DNA of 64,000 nucleotides from assembly GCA_018466975.1 (NCBI GenBank), contig CM031561.1, positions 3,224,001-3,288,000 of the forward strand. The letters run 5' to 3'. Source of the DNA: Sparassis latifolia (lineage: Eukaryota; Basidiomycota; Agaricomycetes; Polyporales; Sparassidaceae). The notes beneath the pieces are model-generated. The model was not told where the DNA came from and did not search any database. It saw only the letters and a list, made by a program, of their open reading frames with translations. A program made the translations under genes and the position numbers. Shown here in pieces: positions 46,142 to 58,371 of this stretch (its first letter is position 1; each line of letters opens with the position of its first letter).

Positions 46142-49100
46142 TTACCATACACCGCTGAAGTATAACCAATCCTTCAATATCGTCGTCCTCTCTGTGCCAA
46201 TCTGGCGAGTCACCTCGATTTGACGAGTGATTGGGAGTTCCTCGAAAGCTGCCAAAACATTACCGTCCAGTATACCTTTAGACAGGGGCCTTGAGACATA
46301 GTCGTTTCGAACGATGCTACTTCATGGATCAGAGATGGTGCGAGGGACGACGCTCACTGCGCTCACCGGAATGCTTTAGGATTCAAACCCGCGACATGCT
46401 GAACATTACGGGTGAGCTGACCTTGTAGAAGGTGCAGTCTCTTGAAGGCGGATTCGTCGACGCAAGTCAAAGACACCAGAGCGCCGTCAGCGGTTCCTTC
46501 ATAGACGCATTAGCCCATGCTTGGCCAACAGTCGGAGTATCTACATACCACAGAGTAATTTGGCCTGCGGTATGGCAGTATCTGTACCTATACGACGTGC
46601 GATCATAACAGAAGTACGGTATTCTGTCTGCCCGTGGTACTCTGTACGACGAAGTAGATGTTGACCGTTTTTGGATTCGGGATCTGCTTTTGGTTGTGAG
46701 TGACAGCATTGCGAAGCATGTCGGTCAAACCATGTCGTTTAATGACGCACCATGAGGATCATACTCATAGATTCTCATTACACCATCTTCGTCGCACGTA
46801 ACCATGGACACGCGGCCATCCGCGAAGAAGAGATCGGCATTTGTCACACATGCATGCAGTGGATCCTTCCCCAACACGACGAGTTTATACGGATCCTCCT
46901 ACCAAAAAAGTCAGTACACGAGTAGGACTCTCATATAGCCACGAATATACCTGGAATGCCACGAACCAGACACTCTTGACGGCGTCTCCTATGACAAGCA
47001 AGTTCTTGATGGTGCGAAGGGATGTAACATAGACACCGACGTCCAAGAAGGCGACACCGACAAGCCGTTCATCCAAGTCGAATGCCCTGACAAATATCTA
47101 CAGAAACCTGGGTCATGAGCTTGGGTTTGGGTTAGAACGAAGATACGAAACGCACCTTCTGCCCCATCGAGGAGACAAGATAGCCATCCATCCCACAAAG
47201 CGCTGTGACGGGACCCTTCGCATCATCTCTACACCGAAGCTTCAGCTTATACCAGCGCTTATGGCTAGAGCTTAGATCAGGAACAACTTCCACGATCTCG
47301 AAGATGTAAACCTGAGACATTGTTCATCAGGACTGAACGTCATCGCATGCGCTTATGTGAACACTCACGACACCCTTGATCGCCAGATCCTCTCCTCGGT
47401 TCACTGTTGTCCCGACGGCTATGAAGTCTTTCGTGCCGGACTCTGTGCTCATCGTTTCTAACGTCACACAATCGAGGCAGTTCACAAACTCGTTGGGAGC
47501 AAACTCGTATCTGGGCAACATCTTCAGCCAGATACACACAGGAGAGCACACGCGAGACTCACCCATCCATGGTGATCCAGCCTTCGGGTGAGATGAGCTC
47601 CAGCGTAGAGCATTCACAGCTCGGGAAGGATATGTTCGATGCTTTCACCACAGATACGACTGTTAGATGTAACGCCATACAAAGTGCCAGAAATGAACTC
47701 GCACCATCTGGCTCCCACACAATGTTGCCATCTTCATCATATGAAGCAAATTTATTTTGCAACGAGGATGCAGCAACGAGCAGTGACGTCGAAGCGTCGT
47801 ACACGACATTCGAATAAGATTTATCTCGCGGGATGAATTTCCACGGCAGGTGACCGTCGAGCTGGAAGTTCGGGATCCATTCCGCAAGGCTCGGCCCCTA
47901 CATGGTCGTCAGTTGTGTTCGGCGAAACAGATGATATGAAGGCACCCTCACCTCTTCGGAGTACAAGAGAAAATCGCCTTTCGATTCCCATAATGAGGAG
48001 GCCGTAAACGCGTGCACGACAGAATGGCCTGACGGGAACACCTTGACGCCTCCCTGGTCTGTAGACAGAATCCAACATGGACGATCGCCTGTAAAGAACA
48101 CTCCAGAAATCATCTGCCCTGGAGCAGGAGACGTCACGAACGGAATGAGATGCCGCGAGATCCGCTTTTGCTCAGCAAGCACCGACTTCTCCACCTCCTC
48201 GGTGTGCTGTATGTCGAACGCCCGAGACAGCACCTTCACAAACCGCACGAGAAGCGCGGATGATCGAGCAGCAGGAAGAGGTTCCACAGGCGGTGGCGTA
48301 GGAAATGCCTCGTATATGGCTAGCTGTCCGGAACGCAGGAAGACCTAGCGGATCACTCGTGAGCAGCTGTGTCACGGCTCGCACAAACAGCGTGACTCAC
48401 AACGAGGTGCGGGCGTGGCGAGGACTCGCCCAACGGAGCGAGCAAGATCTGCTCGATATCCAGTTCCTGCGGCTTGCGGGTTGACTCCTGAGGGGCAGAA
48501 AGGGCGGGTGGGTCATATGAATCAGTGAACATCGGTTCCAGGGTCGCAACTAGGGTGGTCGAAAATGCCAAGGTGAGCTTGGGCAACGTCCAGATCTGCA
48601 AGGCACTATGTCAGCGCTCATGAAGTGTAACAATGAGGCTTTCATACCTCGACCGCACCCTGTGGCCGGCATAGGAGCAACCACTGGCTCCTGTTCCCAG
48701 CATTCATAGCGGCCTGCAGAGTTGACGTAACGTTCTCAGTCCCAGCAGCTTGCATGTTAGCGTGGCTTTGAAACACGCCGGTCGTATCTGTGAAGAAACA
48801 GCCAGCCAGGTATCGAGACGTCTGCACGACTTGTCAGCATGCTGGCGCATCACCGATGTGCGGAGAACTACCTTCTCGCCCATCGGAGACATGTCCTTGC
48901 GCCTAATCTTCCCTCGCTCGGTCTCTCCAATGAAGAGACCGATGGAGTCATCCTCTCGGATGATGAGTACGAAAGGGTCGCAGATACTGCAGAACCTGAT
49001 CTTTGGCCGGGGTACATTCCCATCCCAATCTTTAATAACCTGGCGTTCCGTCCCATCTGTGGATGACGATATGATGAGCACTCGAGCAACGCGGAAGAGG

Positions 49101-51735
49101 CGCGACGCACCAGGCTCTAACACTCGGATGACGTTGGTGACATTGACCATCACATGCAAGATAGCAGTCCCTTGGAAGAATGGTGCCGCGCCAATCGTAG
49201 TTCCCGGGATACGTGTGGTGATCGAGATGTCTGATTGAGGGTGGCGGGAGGCAATCTGCTCGTACGCGGTATTAGTTTTCTTCGACACGACTATGGGCGA
49301 GAGCTTACTCGAGAAAGGCCCGGCGAAGGATTCGCATCGGTACTGATGATAATAGAGTCATTCTCCGTGTAGAAGGGATTGACGGCGCGTTCATAAGTCG
49401 AGCCGTTAACCTTGACAGCTTGTCGCACGGGGAGAGACCACATTCCGCGACCGCCGCCTACGGCGTGCAACTTGCGTTTGGTGCGTGTCGGTAAATCCCG
49501 CTATGGACAACATTAAGATACCATTGTGACTCATCCCCAGAGAGCACACCTGAAAGACAGTAAAACCACCCAGCTCGCCAGCGCCAGTGGCAGTAACAAG
49601 CTCTGGTACGTACCGATCCTAAATCTTGATCATTAGTTCATAAGGTCGTGACGCAATAGCAGGATACACACCCCGTTCTTGGCTAACGCGAAAGTCATAT
49701 CAGAGATGGGCCCGTGGGCAGGTAACGAGTCGCACAGAGATAGATGCACGACCGTCCGCCTCTTCGAAGTAACAGCGACGCCATTGAGATTGCCATTGCC
49801 GTTGATAGACAGCACTTCTTGCACCTGGGAACTTCCGTACAGGTCTTAAGACAAAATCAGACTCGAGACAGTTGTGTCGGGAAATTTCCACTTACCATCG
49901 TCATCGTCAAGGTCCATACCATCGGTCGAGTCAACAACCGTGGCGGGCGCAGAAGTCATCTCCACATCCTCCTCGGGGATATCCTCTTCCACCCGAATAG
50001 TCTTCAACAATACAGAAGGGCCTACAATGCTCCCAATGAACAGATAGTTGTCCTCGACTCTCCTGACGCATGCAGGAATCGTTGTCCGTGCCACGGGCGA
50101 CGCCATTGACAGCCGTGACACCGTCTTCCCGTCAACGATGACTTCTACGGGATAGACTGTGCCATCTCTAAGCACTACGAAGAGCGTCCTATCGTCAACG
50201 AAGGCGAAGCGCACGCTCCCTCCAGTTGCAAGTCCCGTAACTGTTCTTGCGGCGTGAGCACCGGCATGGACATGTCGCTCAAGCGTGGTGGCCAGCCATT
50301 GACAGGCAACACGACCCGGCGGGAGGACTGATCCACGTATATAATGGAATTGCTAGCCAGGACAACGACACCGCCCAGCGCGGTCGAGCACGCTGTGATG
50401 GCGAGGCAGTCGTAAGACAGGCCCTCAACCGCAGTGATCACAGGATAATTCCTCGTGATCAGATCAAGAGTGAATATGAAAACACCAACTGTGTCTTTAT
50501 ACTCCTTCAGTCGCCTGCGCATACGGTCAGTAAAAGTTAGCAATTGAAGGACATGATGCGCACCCTGTCCATGTCTGCTCATGTTGGAAAAGGACTGCAA
50601 TGGTCGGATTGCTGAATCCAGGCAAAAAAACGAAGTCTATGACATTCCGTATGCGTGGATCAACTTCCGTCGACATGCTAAGGATGAAACTCGGAGAGTA
50701 CGGCACATCCCTGCATTGCGTTGAGCACGAAGATAATTATGCTCAGTCTCGACGCACCTTGCTTGGCTTGTCTCCTGCTCCATAAGGTCAAGCTCTGCTT
50801 GACTTTGATAGAATGGCAAGATGGCTATCGAGTCTTTCGGCAGAGAGAGCGCAGCACACCGAGATAATGGATCGACACGCAATTCCGAGCGGAACAGCGA
50901 CGAGTCCAACGACATCTAGAAATAGCTCAGTACAGAATCATTGCAGCGCTTGACTTACGACTTACAAGTTGTGGTGCACGCTCGTATGTGTGTATCGACA
51001 CGGTAATGAGGTCATGCACAGCCTCTGACCACTCCAAGAGTGCAATCTGGAATAGCCATTCAGGTTTCGCGGTCAAACTTTGAACTGAAGTAACAGAAGG
51101 CACACCTTCGCATCTTTAAAGGACACCAGCAAACGGTCAAGCTTGTCTTCAATCGAGGTCACAACACGAACACCTTCAATGCCAGTGACAACGCCGTGCA
51201 GGCGATGCTCCCGGACGAGGTAGAAGCGATTGACGGTCGGCGGATGCAGAACGCCGTTCTGACCGGTGGACTGAGGACGACATGAGAACGGTCAGCATTG
51301 ACTCTGGAATGTCGCACACACGCATCTCAAGACGACCAACGAGACGGGAAAGCTGGCATCTCATTTGTTCTCTGCGACAAAGCAAGGAAAAAACTGGGTA
51401 TTCGAATTCACCTTGACCGAGCCCATGTTCACAAACCCTTCCCCGGACGCGTCCATCTCGATTTCGCCTTCTACCGCCTCTGTGCCTTTCCGGACACTGG
51501 CGCGCCTCTCCCGTTCATCCTCCTTGTGTGTGGAGATAGGCGCAGGATCCTTCCTGACCTCGAAGATACGCAGGAGGTTGGAGCGCGCCACTACGACATT
51601 GAAAAGAGCGCATCCAGCAGGCTCAGCTTGAGCGCTTGTACTTGGAGATCCCGGTAAAGTCGAAGGTGTAAGTTTGAGGCAAGCAGCAAATTCGACGCCG
51701 CTTGGAGGCAGTATTTCCTGACGCAATGCTTCCAT
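46142..51735 (-). CDS. CFT1: Cleavage and polyadenylation factor subunit Cft1 / CPSF160
   Basis: Cft1 is the large three-propeller scaffold of the cleavage and polyadenylation factor. The start is MEALRQEILPPSGVEFAACL (ATG 51735). Family blocks follow in many small exons: VVARSNLLRIFEVRKD, GVVTGIEGVRV, DRLLVSFKDAKIALLEWS, FVFLPGFSNPTIAVLFQ, then further propeller segments. The C-terminal CPSF-A domain contains FKRLHLLQGQLTRNVQHVAG and GLNPKAFRIVRNDYVSRPL, then ILDGNVLAAFEELPITRQIE, ending at TAA 46142-46144. I estimate 1,400-1,500 residues and about 20 introns of 50-60 nt. All segments expected of the family appear to be present; individual splice sites in 46500-49900 were not each checked. 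Confidence 0.92.
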
Positions 51736-52749
51736 TCAACGGAGTCAACGCAGCAGAAATAATCTTTGCACGCGTGTCGCTCCTGCTTAACAGTGGAAGA
51801 CGGTCAAACGTTTGAATGGCCCGGGAACACGACACAACAGATGCGACCTACTGAAACTCAAAACGAGCTCCTCCTATCAATTTCCGCACGAATGACCCGC
51901 CTACTAAAAACTTGTCCCCGATGATGCACTGTATGTCCGCCAACGTTGGTGGCACAGGCTACAAGCGAATGTCACGGCGGAGGTTGTGATTGACCATCAC
52001 ACGTCACAGTCTAGTCACATGACTTCGGGAAATCCCGACCCGATTGGACCTCGACGCCGAAGTCTCGCCTGTAATGTCCTCCGCGTTCACTTCGTTGCTC
52101 AGGCCAGTGTCGGGATGCTGAATAATGTCTTCAGTCTTGGACCCTCTCGTTCTGTCTGAGGCTCAAGGTCCGATGCTGCTGGATCAGTCGCGATTCGTTG
52201 GAGACTCGACCAGAGCTCTCCCGACAATGCTGGCAGCAGAACATTCTAGAGATTCTGACCAGCATAAAAGGAGGGCGTCTGCGCTTTTCCTTCTTCCCTC
52301 AGGCAAGCACAGTCCTAGGACGTCAAGTGGAGTCGCCGTTATATGGCCGACCGAATCGGATCGATGGGATGTGGGTTGCCGGTCTGGGACAAGTCTTTCC
52401 ATTTGGGTCCATGGGATGGATACTAACTACGCGACATACATGGTAGGAGTAGGATAGGATCCTCCTTAGGCGTTCCTGTGGTGGTCGTGAGAGGGTTTTG
52501 ACTTGTTGGTGTTACGTGCTGTTTGGTCCGAGGGGTTATGAGTGCGGTTTGAACTTCGGGGCCCCGATGGAAGCGATGAATGCGTTATATATTATCGCGG
52601 TTGAAGTCGTCGTCGTCTGGCGATCTTGTTGTCGGTGCAAGCTCTTTCAGTGTCGCCTCAAGAGTCTGGTCGGATTTTCGCGGATCTATGGTTGAATATT
52701 GCTTTTCCGGAGTTGGTTGGACATCTTGATTGTGGTGGTTTCCGTGGGT

Positions 52750-53060
52750 TGAATACCGGTTCTTTGGATATGGGTGCTTGCTTCCTCGTGCTTCGAATGG
52801 GCAAGATTGGACGGCGAATGCTTTGGATATCTCGTATTTCGATGGGCACCATCGCACGGGCGAATATCTCGCACTTCGAATGGGATGGGCGATATCGCAT
52901 GGCTGAATACCTGGCATTTCAATTGGGCGAATGTGTTTGGATATCTCGTACCTTGTATGGGCGAATACCTTACGCTTCAAATGGCTCACACCGTGTGGCG
53001 CATATCTCGAGCCTTTCGAATGGGTAACATCGTACGGGCAAATACCTTGGATCCTGAATA
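52750..53060. repeat. Degenerate tandem repeat, unit about 25-45 bp
   Basis: The core TTCGAATGGG or a close variant recurs at about 52792, 52837, 52875, 52918, 52953, 52976 and 53015. It is followed by variants of ATCGCACGGGCGAA and preceded by TATCTCG or TACCT. Unit length varies, so the array is old or diverging. No inverted ends or transposase were seen. Confidence 0.7.
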
Positions 53061-53845
53061 CTTAGGCAAGATCGTACCGGTACAATTACTAGGATTTTTC
53101 GGAAGGACGCCGAATTCGCATTGAGTAAGACTCGATCGGAGGATGGACATTCAAATTGCGGAACATCGTGTAAGGACGCGGAGGATTTATGCCGCTTGAT
53201 GGCTTTAAATGGCGAATAGTGGGAATGAGGGTTTTCGGAGTCGGTGCTTGCGTTTTGAGGATCAACTTTTCGGATTGCGGTTATGGCTACTCTGGAGCTT
53301 TCGGTCAGCTTTCGGTCTCGAGGTCGCTCGTGGGATTCCTCTCTTTGCGAGAACTGCTATTCATGCGACTTGCAGTCTGCCGGTGTTGCGGAGGATTGGG
53401 TTGACAGAAGGTCCGATGTTTAGTCTCGTTGACTTTCCTACAGAACAGAGTAGTGACTGTCTGCCCGTGAGATCGTTCGTTCGTCGGCGACGCGTCGCCT
53501 TCTCGTATTTCTGGCTTGGAGAGGAAGAGGAAGGTTGGGTAGTTTGTCGTCGTTGAAGGTTTGTTTTGACGAAGGTATGTGGTGGTTTTCTTGTTGCACT
53601 ATGTTTGATACTCAACGATCAGTGTAGATTGAGGGCTAGCCTGTATTCGGCGCCATTCGTCTAAATGGCGCCAGGATTGGTTCCAGGGAGGAGTGTAGAA
53701 GGGAAGTGCCAGGGTAGGGTTGGAAATATATCTTGCCTTCGTCTAATTCGTTTGCGTGTTTCCAGAGAAGATCGATTCTAAGGTTATGGTTTCTCACGTC
53801 GGTTGACATGCTTTTTAAGTGGAATGGCGTCACAGGTCAGACTCG

Positions 53846-53853
53846 TATATAAG
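53846..53853 (+). promoter_or_regulatory. TATA box of the GST pseudogene copy
   Basis: TATATAAG lies 82 bp upstream of the ATG at 53928. The equivalent position of the intact downstream copy also has a TATA-like element. Confidence 0.5.
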
Positions 53854-53927
53854 AGGGGACTGCTGTAGATCGGCACGCCGAAGGCCTTCCATCGATTACC
53901 CTCCAGCATTGACCAAGTTCTGTAGCT

Positions 53928-54856
53928 ATGCCCGAGTCGATTACTCTGTACACGGCCAAGGTGACTTTTAAATGTTGATCGGGATCTAATAGGATCGACG
54001 CTTACTTATATCATTTCCCTCCTTAGATCTGCCCTTATGCTCAGAGGGTGCATAAGTATCAGTGCAGGAATATGAGACGGACCTTGACCATCCCAATTAG
54101 GTTGAGCTAGCGTTGGAGGAAGCCAAGGCACCGTATACCAAGTTCCAGATCAACCTGCAGAACAAGCCCGATTGGTATGCTCCCCTCGTCAACCCGGCAA
54201 GTAAGGTACGTATTTACCATACCTTCGGCTTGCTGTGGCGGTTCATCGACAGTCCTCCTAGGTTCCAGCCATTGCATATGGTGGCCCTGCGGTCGCCGCG
54301 GACCAGCCATCCCCGAAATCAACCAAGTTGACAGAGTCGCTCGTCTTGATTGAGTTCGTCGCGGACTCGTTCCCCGATGGTCACTTACTTCCGGCAGACC
54401 CCGTCCTCCGTGCCAAAGCGCGCTTCTTCATCGACGTCGTCTCCACGAAGTTCGTCCCCGCGTGGAGCGCATTCGCGGGAGAGGGAAGAAGCTCTATGAT
54501 CTCTTCCACACCCCGCGCTTTGAAGAATGATCTCGGACTGTATCCTGCGGGAGAGGGGAAGTAGCTCTATGATCTCGATATTCCGTGACGCCGTTCCTTG
54601 CTCGCGCGCTCACTGCTTTGAAGAATGATCCGGACGTATCCGCTTTGAAAGCTCTATGATCTCTTCCACACCCCGCGCTTTGAAAGGTTGCAGAAGTACT
54701 GGCGCGACGTTAGCTCGCGGTCTAGCTTCAAGGCTACGTTCGATGAGGTGCGTTATTATAGTTGCATCATTCTATCTTGATGGGCGCGCTAACGGGATGC
54801 GCATTCTGCAGGCATACATCGTTGAGAAATATAGTGCCAGGTTCGCAAGGCAGTAA
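53928..54856 (+). pseudogene. Omega-like glutathione S-transferase, scrambled copy
   Basis: The 5' two-thirds is intact: MPESITLYTAK, then KICPYAQRVELALEEA with the omega-type active-site Cys, VNPASKVPAIAYGG, and LVLIEFVADSFPDGHLLP. After VSTKFVPAWSAF the sequence is disrupted: the central helical part found in the downstream copy is missing, and short pieces of the C-terminal coding region are duplicated. A 34-bp segment starting gctctatgat occurs at 54491-54524 and 54651-54684, with a partial third copy at 54563-54576, and gctttgaagaatgatc recurs at 54518 and 54615. The frame meets a stop at 54562-54564. The final exon, ending FARQ at 54854-54856, is still recognisable. Introns with good sites remain, so the damage looks recent. 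Confidence 0.82.
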
Positions 54857-55371
54857 AATGAGGCGCAGATTGAAAGAGAGAGCAAAAGTTGATTCCCGAA
54901 GTGTACCAAAATGACTTGGTGAAGCAGTACATGTGAACGCCATTTGACCGATCTCTTTGTACCGCAATAATTTAAGTGTTCTGTCGTCACAAACACCTTG
55001 AAGCGTTGCCTCCACGGTTGAGTCGTCCTTCTGGTCACTCAAGTTAACCGCTAAGAGCTTGCATTCAATACTAAGGTCTAACGTGCTGATCTACTTTCTC
55101 AGCAAGACGTCGTCTCTGACTGTGACTTGACATGCCTACCTACCCGGGACGACAGTACCGGCGAACGATTTGCGATTGTTGGCAACCGTCATGGGAGCGC
55201 TTCAGACAGGCGCGCCTTCCGCCTGTTTATTACCAAGATCTGGTCATGTCATGCCCATGACTGCGGCAAGCCAAGGTATATATGTGCTGCGACAATGGGA
55301 TAGACGTCCTCCTCTAGCATACAATCCCTCTCAAAGCCATACCATATCGTCAAGTCTTTCATCGTCCAGTG
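54857..55371. other. Spacer between the two GST copies
   Basis: About 515 bp with no supported gene. A TATA-like TATATAT at 55277-55283 lies 89 bp upstream of the intact GST start. Confidence 0.4.
55277..55283 (+). promoter_or_regulatory. TATA-like element of the intact GST
   Basis: TATATAT lies 89 bp before ATG 55372, mirroring the arrangement in the upstream copy. Confidence 0.45.
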
Positions 55372-56302
55372 ATGCCAGAGTCAATTACTTTGTACTCAGC
55401 GAAGGTGATCACCCTTGCAGTCGTCGACAGGGTTGTAGAGACTTATACGAGGTTCTTTATCAGGTCTGCCCCTTCGCTCACAGAGTACGCTCAATTTGAG
55501 AGGAAAAGGGTACGCAATTGATGTATCAATTTAGGTTGAGCTCGCATTAGAGGAAGCTCAGGCGCCATACACCAAGTTCTATATCGATCTGCAGAATAAA
55601 CCGGAGTGGTACGCTGAGCTCGTCAATCCAGCAGCCAAGGTGTGTCTCCATATCGTCGCGCAACACAATGGCCGATCGACCAGCTTTGTAGGTCCCTGCA
55701 TTGGCATACGGTGGCCCTGCCGTTCCGCCGGACCTCCCTTCTTCAGAGTCCTTCAAACTCACAGAATCACTCGTTCTGATCGAGTTTGTAGCGGATTTGT
55801 TCCCCGACGCGCACCTACTCCCGGCGGACCCCGTTCTCCGCGCCAAGACGCGCTTCTTCATCGATACCGTCTCCACGAAGCTCGTCTCCGCGTGGTTTCC
55901 GTTCGTGAATGGGGTAGCGTCTGCGGAGCCCTTCCTGAACGGCGTAGAGCAGGTCGTCGCTCTCCTGCCCGAGACTGGATTCGCCGTGGGCGTGTACTCC
56001 CTTGCGGACATCGCTGTGACACCGTTCCTCGCACGTATGTTTACAGCACTGAAGAACGATCTCGGCCTATATCCCGTAGGTGAGGGGAAGAAGGTGTACG
56101 ACATCCTCTGTGGGCCACGCTTCGCGAGACTGCAGAAATATTGGCAGGACGTAAACTCTCGGTCAAATTTCGAGGCTACCTTTGACGAAGTGAGTTTTCG
56201 CCAATGGCCAACCATGTGCGCGTTGATTCATGCCTTCCACAGGCGCACATCGTAGAGAAGTACACTACCAGGTTCACGAGGTCAGTTGGGGGGCAAGTGT
56301 GA
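55372..56302 (+). CDS. Omega-like glutathione S-transferase
   Basis: Cys-type GSTs catalyse glutathione-dependent thiol transfer and dehydroascorbate or deglutathionylation reactions in the cytosol; the substrate here is unknown. Five exons were read: MPESITLYSAK, then VCPFAHR with the likely active-site Cys, then VELALEEAQAPYTKFYID, then VPALAYGGPAVPPDLPSSE with the cis-Pro region and ESLVLIEFVADLFPDAH, then the helical C-terminal domain (GVYSLADIAVTPFLARMF, RLQKYWQDVNSRSNFEATF), and the short last exon AHIVEKYTTRF ending at TGA 56300-56302. About 240 residues, full length for the class. The first intron has an unusual gtgatc donor. It is closely similar to the pseudogene just upstream, so the pair is a tandem duplication. 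Confidence 0.88.
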
Positions 56303-56801
56303 ATTCGGTGTACAATTACCCGTAGAAACACTGTGTTTGGTCCGCAAATTTCCAGGAAACTACCTGCAGGAAGTCTCGTCGCGCTAGTTGACCATTAATC
56401 CGTATTGGACAGTGTGCAGTCGTATTGGATACCCGCTTATAAGCAGTGAATAATTTAAGTAAAACCCTTCGTTTCGCCTTCAGGCAGTTTTACGCGTCGC
56501 TATGCAGGCTAGCGAGCAGTTGACTGCCGAGAAAACTGCAGGTAAAAGTCGTCGTATATTTGTATCGTAGCAAAACGCGAGCTGAGTTTGCATCTGGAAT
56601 AAACTTATAAGAAATCCCAACGTCGCCGATAGATATGCGGACGAACTCACTTCTACATAGGGATTATCTGAGTTACGAGATACTGGCTTGCAACATGGCT
56701 ACAGTAATAGTTCGCATACAACATACCTGTAGGCAAACTTCAATCAGCACCCGTTAGGTACGCATCTGTACAAAATTCGACATACATGCTACTCCGCATT
56801 G
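56303..56801. other. Convergent intergenic spacer
   Basis: About 500 bp between the GST stop (plus) and the BTB gene stop (minus). Nothing recognised. Confidence 0.4.
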
Positions 56802-57907
56802 TTATGTAGATCCCCAGTTCGGGACAGCATCCCGGAGTCCCACGATATCAGGCAGTCTGTTCCACAACCGTTCACGGGCCTCCACATCCCTGGATTTGAG
56901 CAGAAGCTGGCAGTTGTCACAAACTTCACAGAGGGACGCTTCTTGGGAAATAACGTCGGACGACGACTGCAGGGGGTGTATGCGACCAGAGGGTATGCTC
57001 AACTCGTCCTTGCAGTGATCATACATGGCACTCAAAATCTCACCCATACCCTCCTGGCAGATGTAGTGAGTTCTGCAATAAACACTGGTCACCGGTGCGG
57101 CGATGTCGCGGAGCATGGCCATTGCTTCGTGGACGAGAACGCCCCTGGCACCTATGCATCTAGCAAGATCATCCGTTGTCAACTGCTCGACGACACGGTC
57201 CCCTTCGCCACTTCCACTCAACAAGTCCTGCGGTCTTAGCTGACAACACCGGTAGAGAGCCACTGGGAGTAAGGATAACGTGTTGGTGAGACGCCCCAAG
57301 TTGACCACAGTGATGGCATCCGTGGGGGAGAAGGTCATGACCGAGCTGGAATCATGCTCGCCGGTCTCGGATTCCCAGACATCGAAATCGTCAGGGAAAC
57401 ATGTGCGGATTCGAGCCAACGCGTCTTCTAGAAGATCATCAATCTCATACTTGTGGCTCATGCGAACGAGGGCGGCAATGCGAGCGAACGCAATGCGGTC
57501 ATGCCTGAGATAACTGCAAGCGCAATTCAATGATGAGCGATCCACGCCACTCGACTACATGAACACGCTCATTGGACAATGACAACTCACTTTCTGCCAT
57601 CATATACAGCGCGCAGGAGATGTAGGAGGTCGTCCGCAGAGTCGGATAGGTGGACGAGGGGACAGCCATCAATTGTCTCGGATTGCCTCTGCTCGACGGG
57701 CTGAGATATCGAGAACAAGTCTGTGAAAACCTGCGAGTTCTTCGCGAGAATGCTTTGGTGAACACGGAAAGCACGTCCCTCCGCAATGAGAACAATGCTG
57801 CCGTCTGTGAACCAGAACTCGTCCGAGCGCTGGGGTAGTCGGACGGTGTCAACTTCGTCAGTGCGACACCGCTTCCTGCCAGTGGACGAGGCTGCGATGT
57901 CACCCAT
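56802..57907 (-). CDS. BTB/POZ domain protein
   Basis: Basidiomycetes have many BTB proteins of this layout. MGDIAASSTGRKRCRTDEVD (ATG 57907) leads to a BTB fold: EFWFTDGSIVLIAEGRAFRVH, QSILAKNSQVFTDLF, VHLSDSADDLLHLLRAVYDG. One intron (about 57530-57590) separates this from exon 2, which begins YLRHDRIAFARIAALVRMSH, followed by KYEIDDLLEDALARI and a helical C-terminus with a Cys-rich end (CEVCDNCQLLL). The frame stops at 56802. About 345 residues. There is no kelch, MATH or zinc-finger domain. It is likely an adaptor or dimerisation protein; a Cul3 link is known for some BTB families but not shown here. Confidence 0.82.
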
Positions 57908-58371
57908 TGGCAGAGATGACGACGCTTAAATGAGAAGTGGATAGAAATATTTTGGGGCAGGCGTGCGGCAACTTCAAAAAATAACAGAGATCCCCCTACA
58001 GTCGCAAATATAAGCAAAACGCAAGGCGGGCCGCCAGCATGGTGTCTCGATCAGGAGGCTCTCTGAGACTCTGATCATGACAAGTTGGATATGTTGAGGC
58101 ACGAAGGCAGACAAAGGCTGGGACAGAGTGTCGTACTATCTGCCTTCTGGAGGCGATGGATCAGACCGATGATGTTCGTCGAGCCGGCCGTCGCTCAACT
58201 GCCAGCGAAATACAAAATGGTACTTTAGTTCACAAGTATGCTGTCACGGAAATAGCTGTACAAGTACTGAACGGATAGCGACCACATAGCGATGATAGTG
58301 GCATTCATGTCGCTCCTGGGGCATTCAAGAATAAATACCGATTACTCGGTTTGCCCCTAGTCTGACTGGAG
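57908..58371. other. Intergenic spacer
   Basis: About 460 bp between the BTB gene start and the stop of the membrane-protein gene, both minus strand. Nothing recognised. Confidence 0.4.

Larger units (their letters stand above)
51736..53927. other. Long non-coding region with strong G/T bias on the plus strand
   Basis: No convincing gene was found in about 2.2 kb. From about 52450 to 53640 the plus strand is visibly rich in G and T and poor in A and C, unlike its neighbours. A degenerate repeat lies at 52750-53060. Frames at 52626-53027 and 53209-53556 read through the repeat and the skewed region and have no recognisable protein. A TATA box near its right end belongs to the GST copy that follows. 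Confidence 0.5.

Noticed and set aside
46365..46440. tRNA-like B box (GGGTTTGAATCC on the minus strand)
   Set aside because: No cloverleaf can be drawn and the bases code for the conserved end of Cft1 (HVAGLNPKAFR).
54767..55042. 91-codon minus-strand frame after the GST pseudogene
   Set aside because: Overlaps the pseudogene's last exon on the other strand, with no recognised product.
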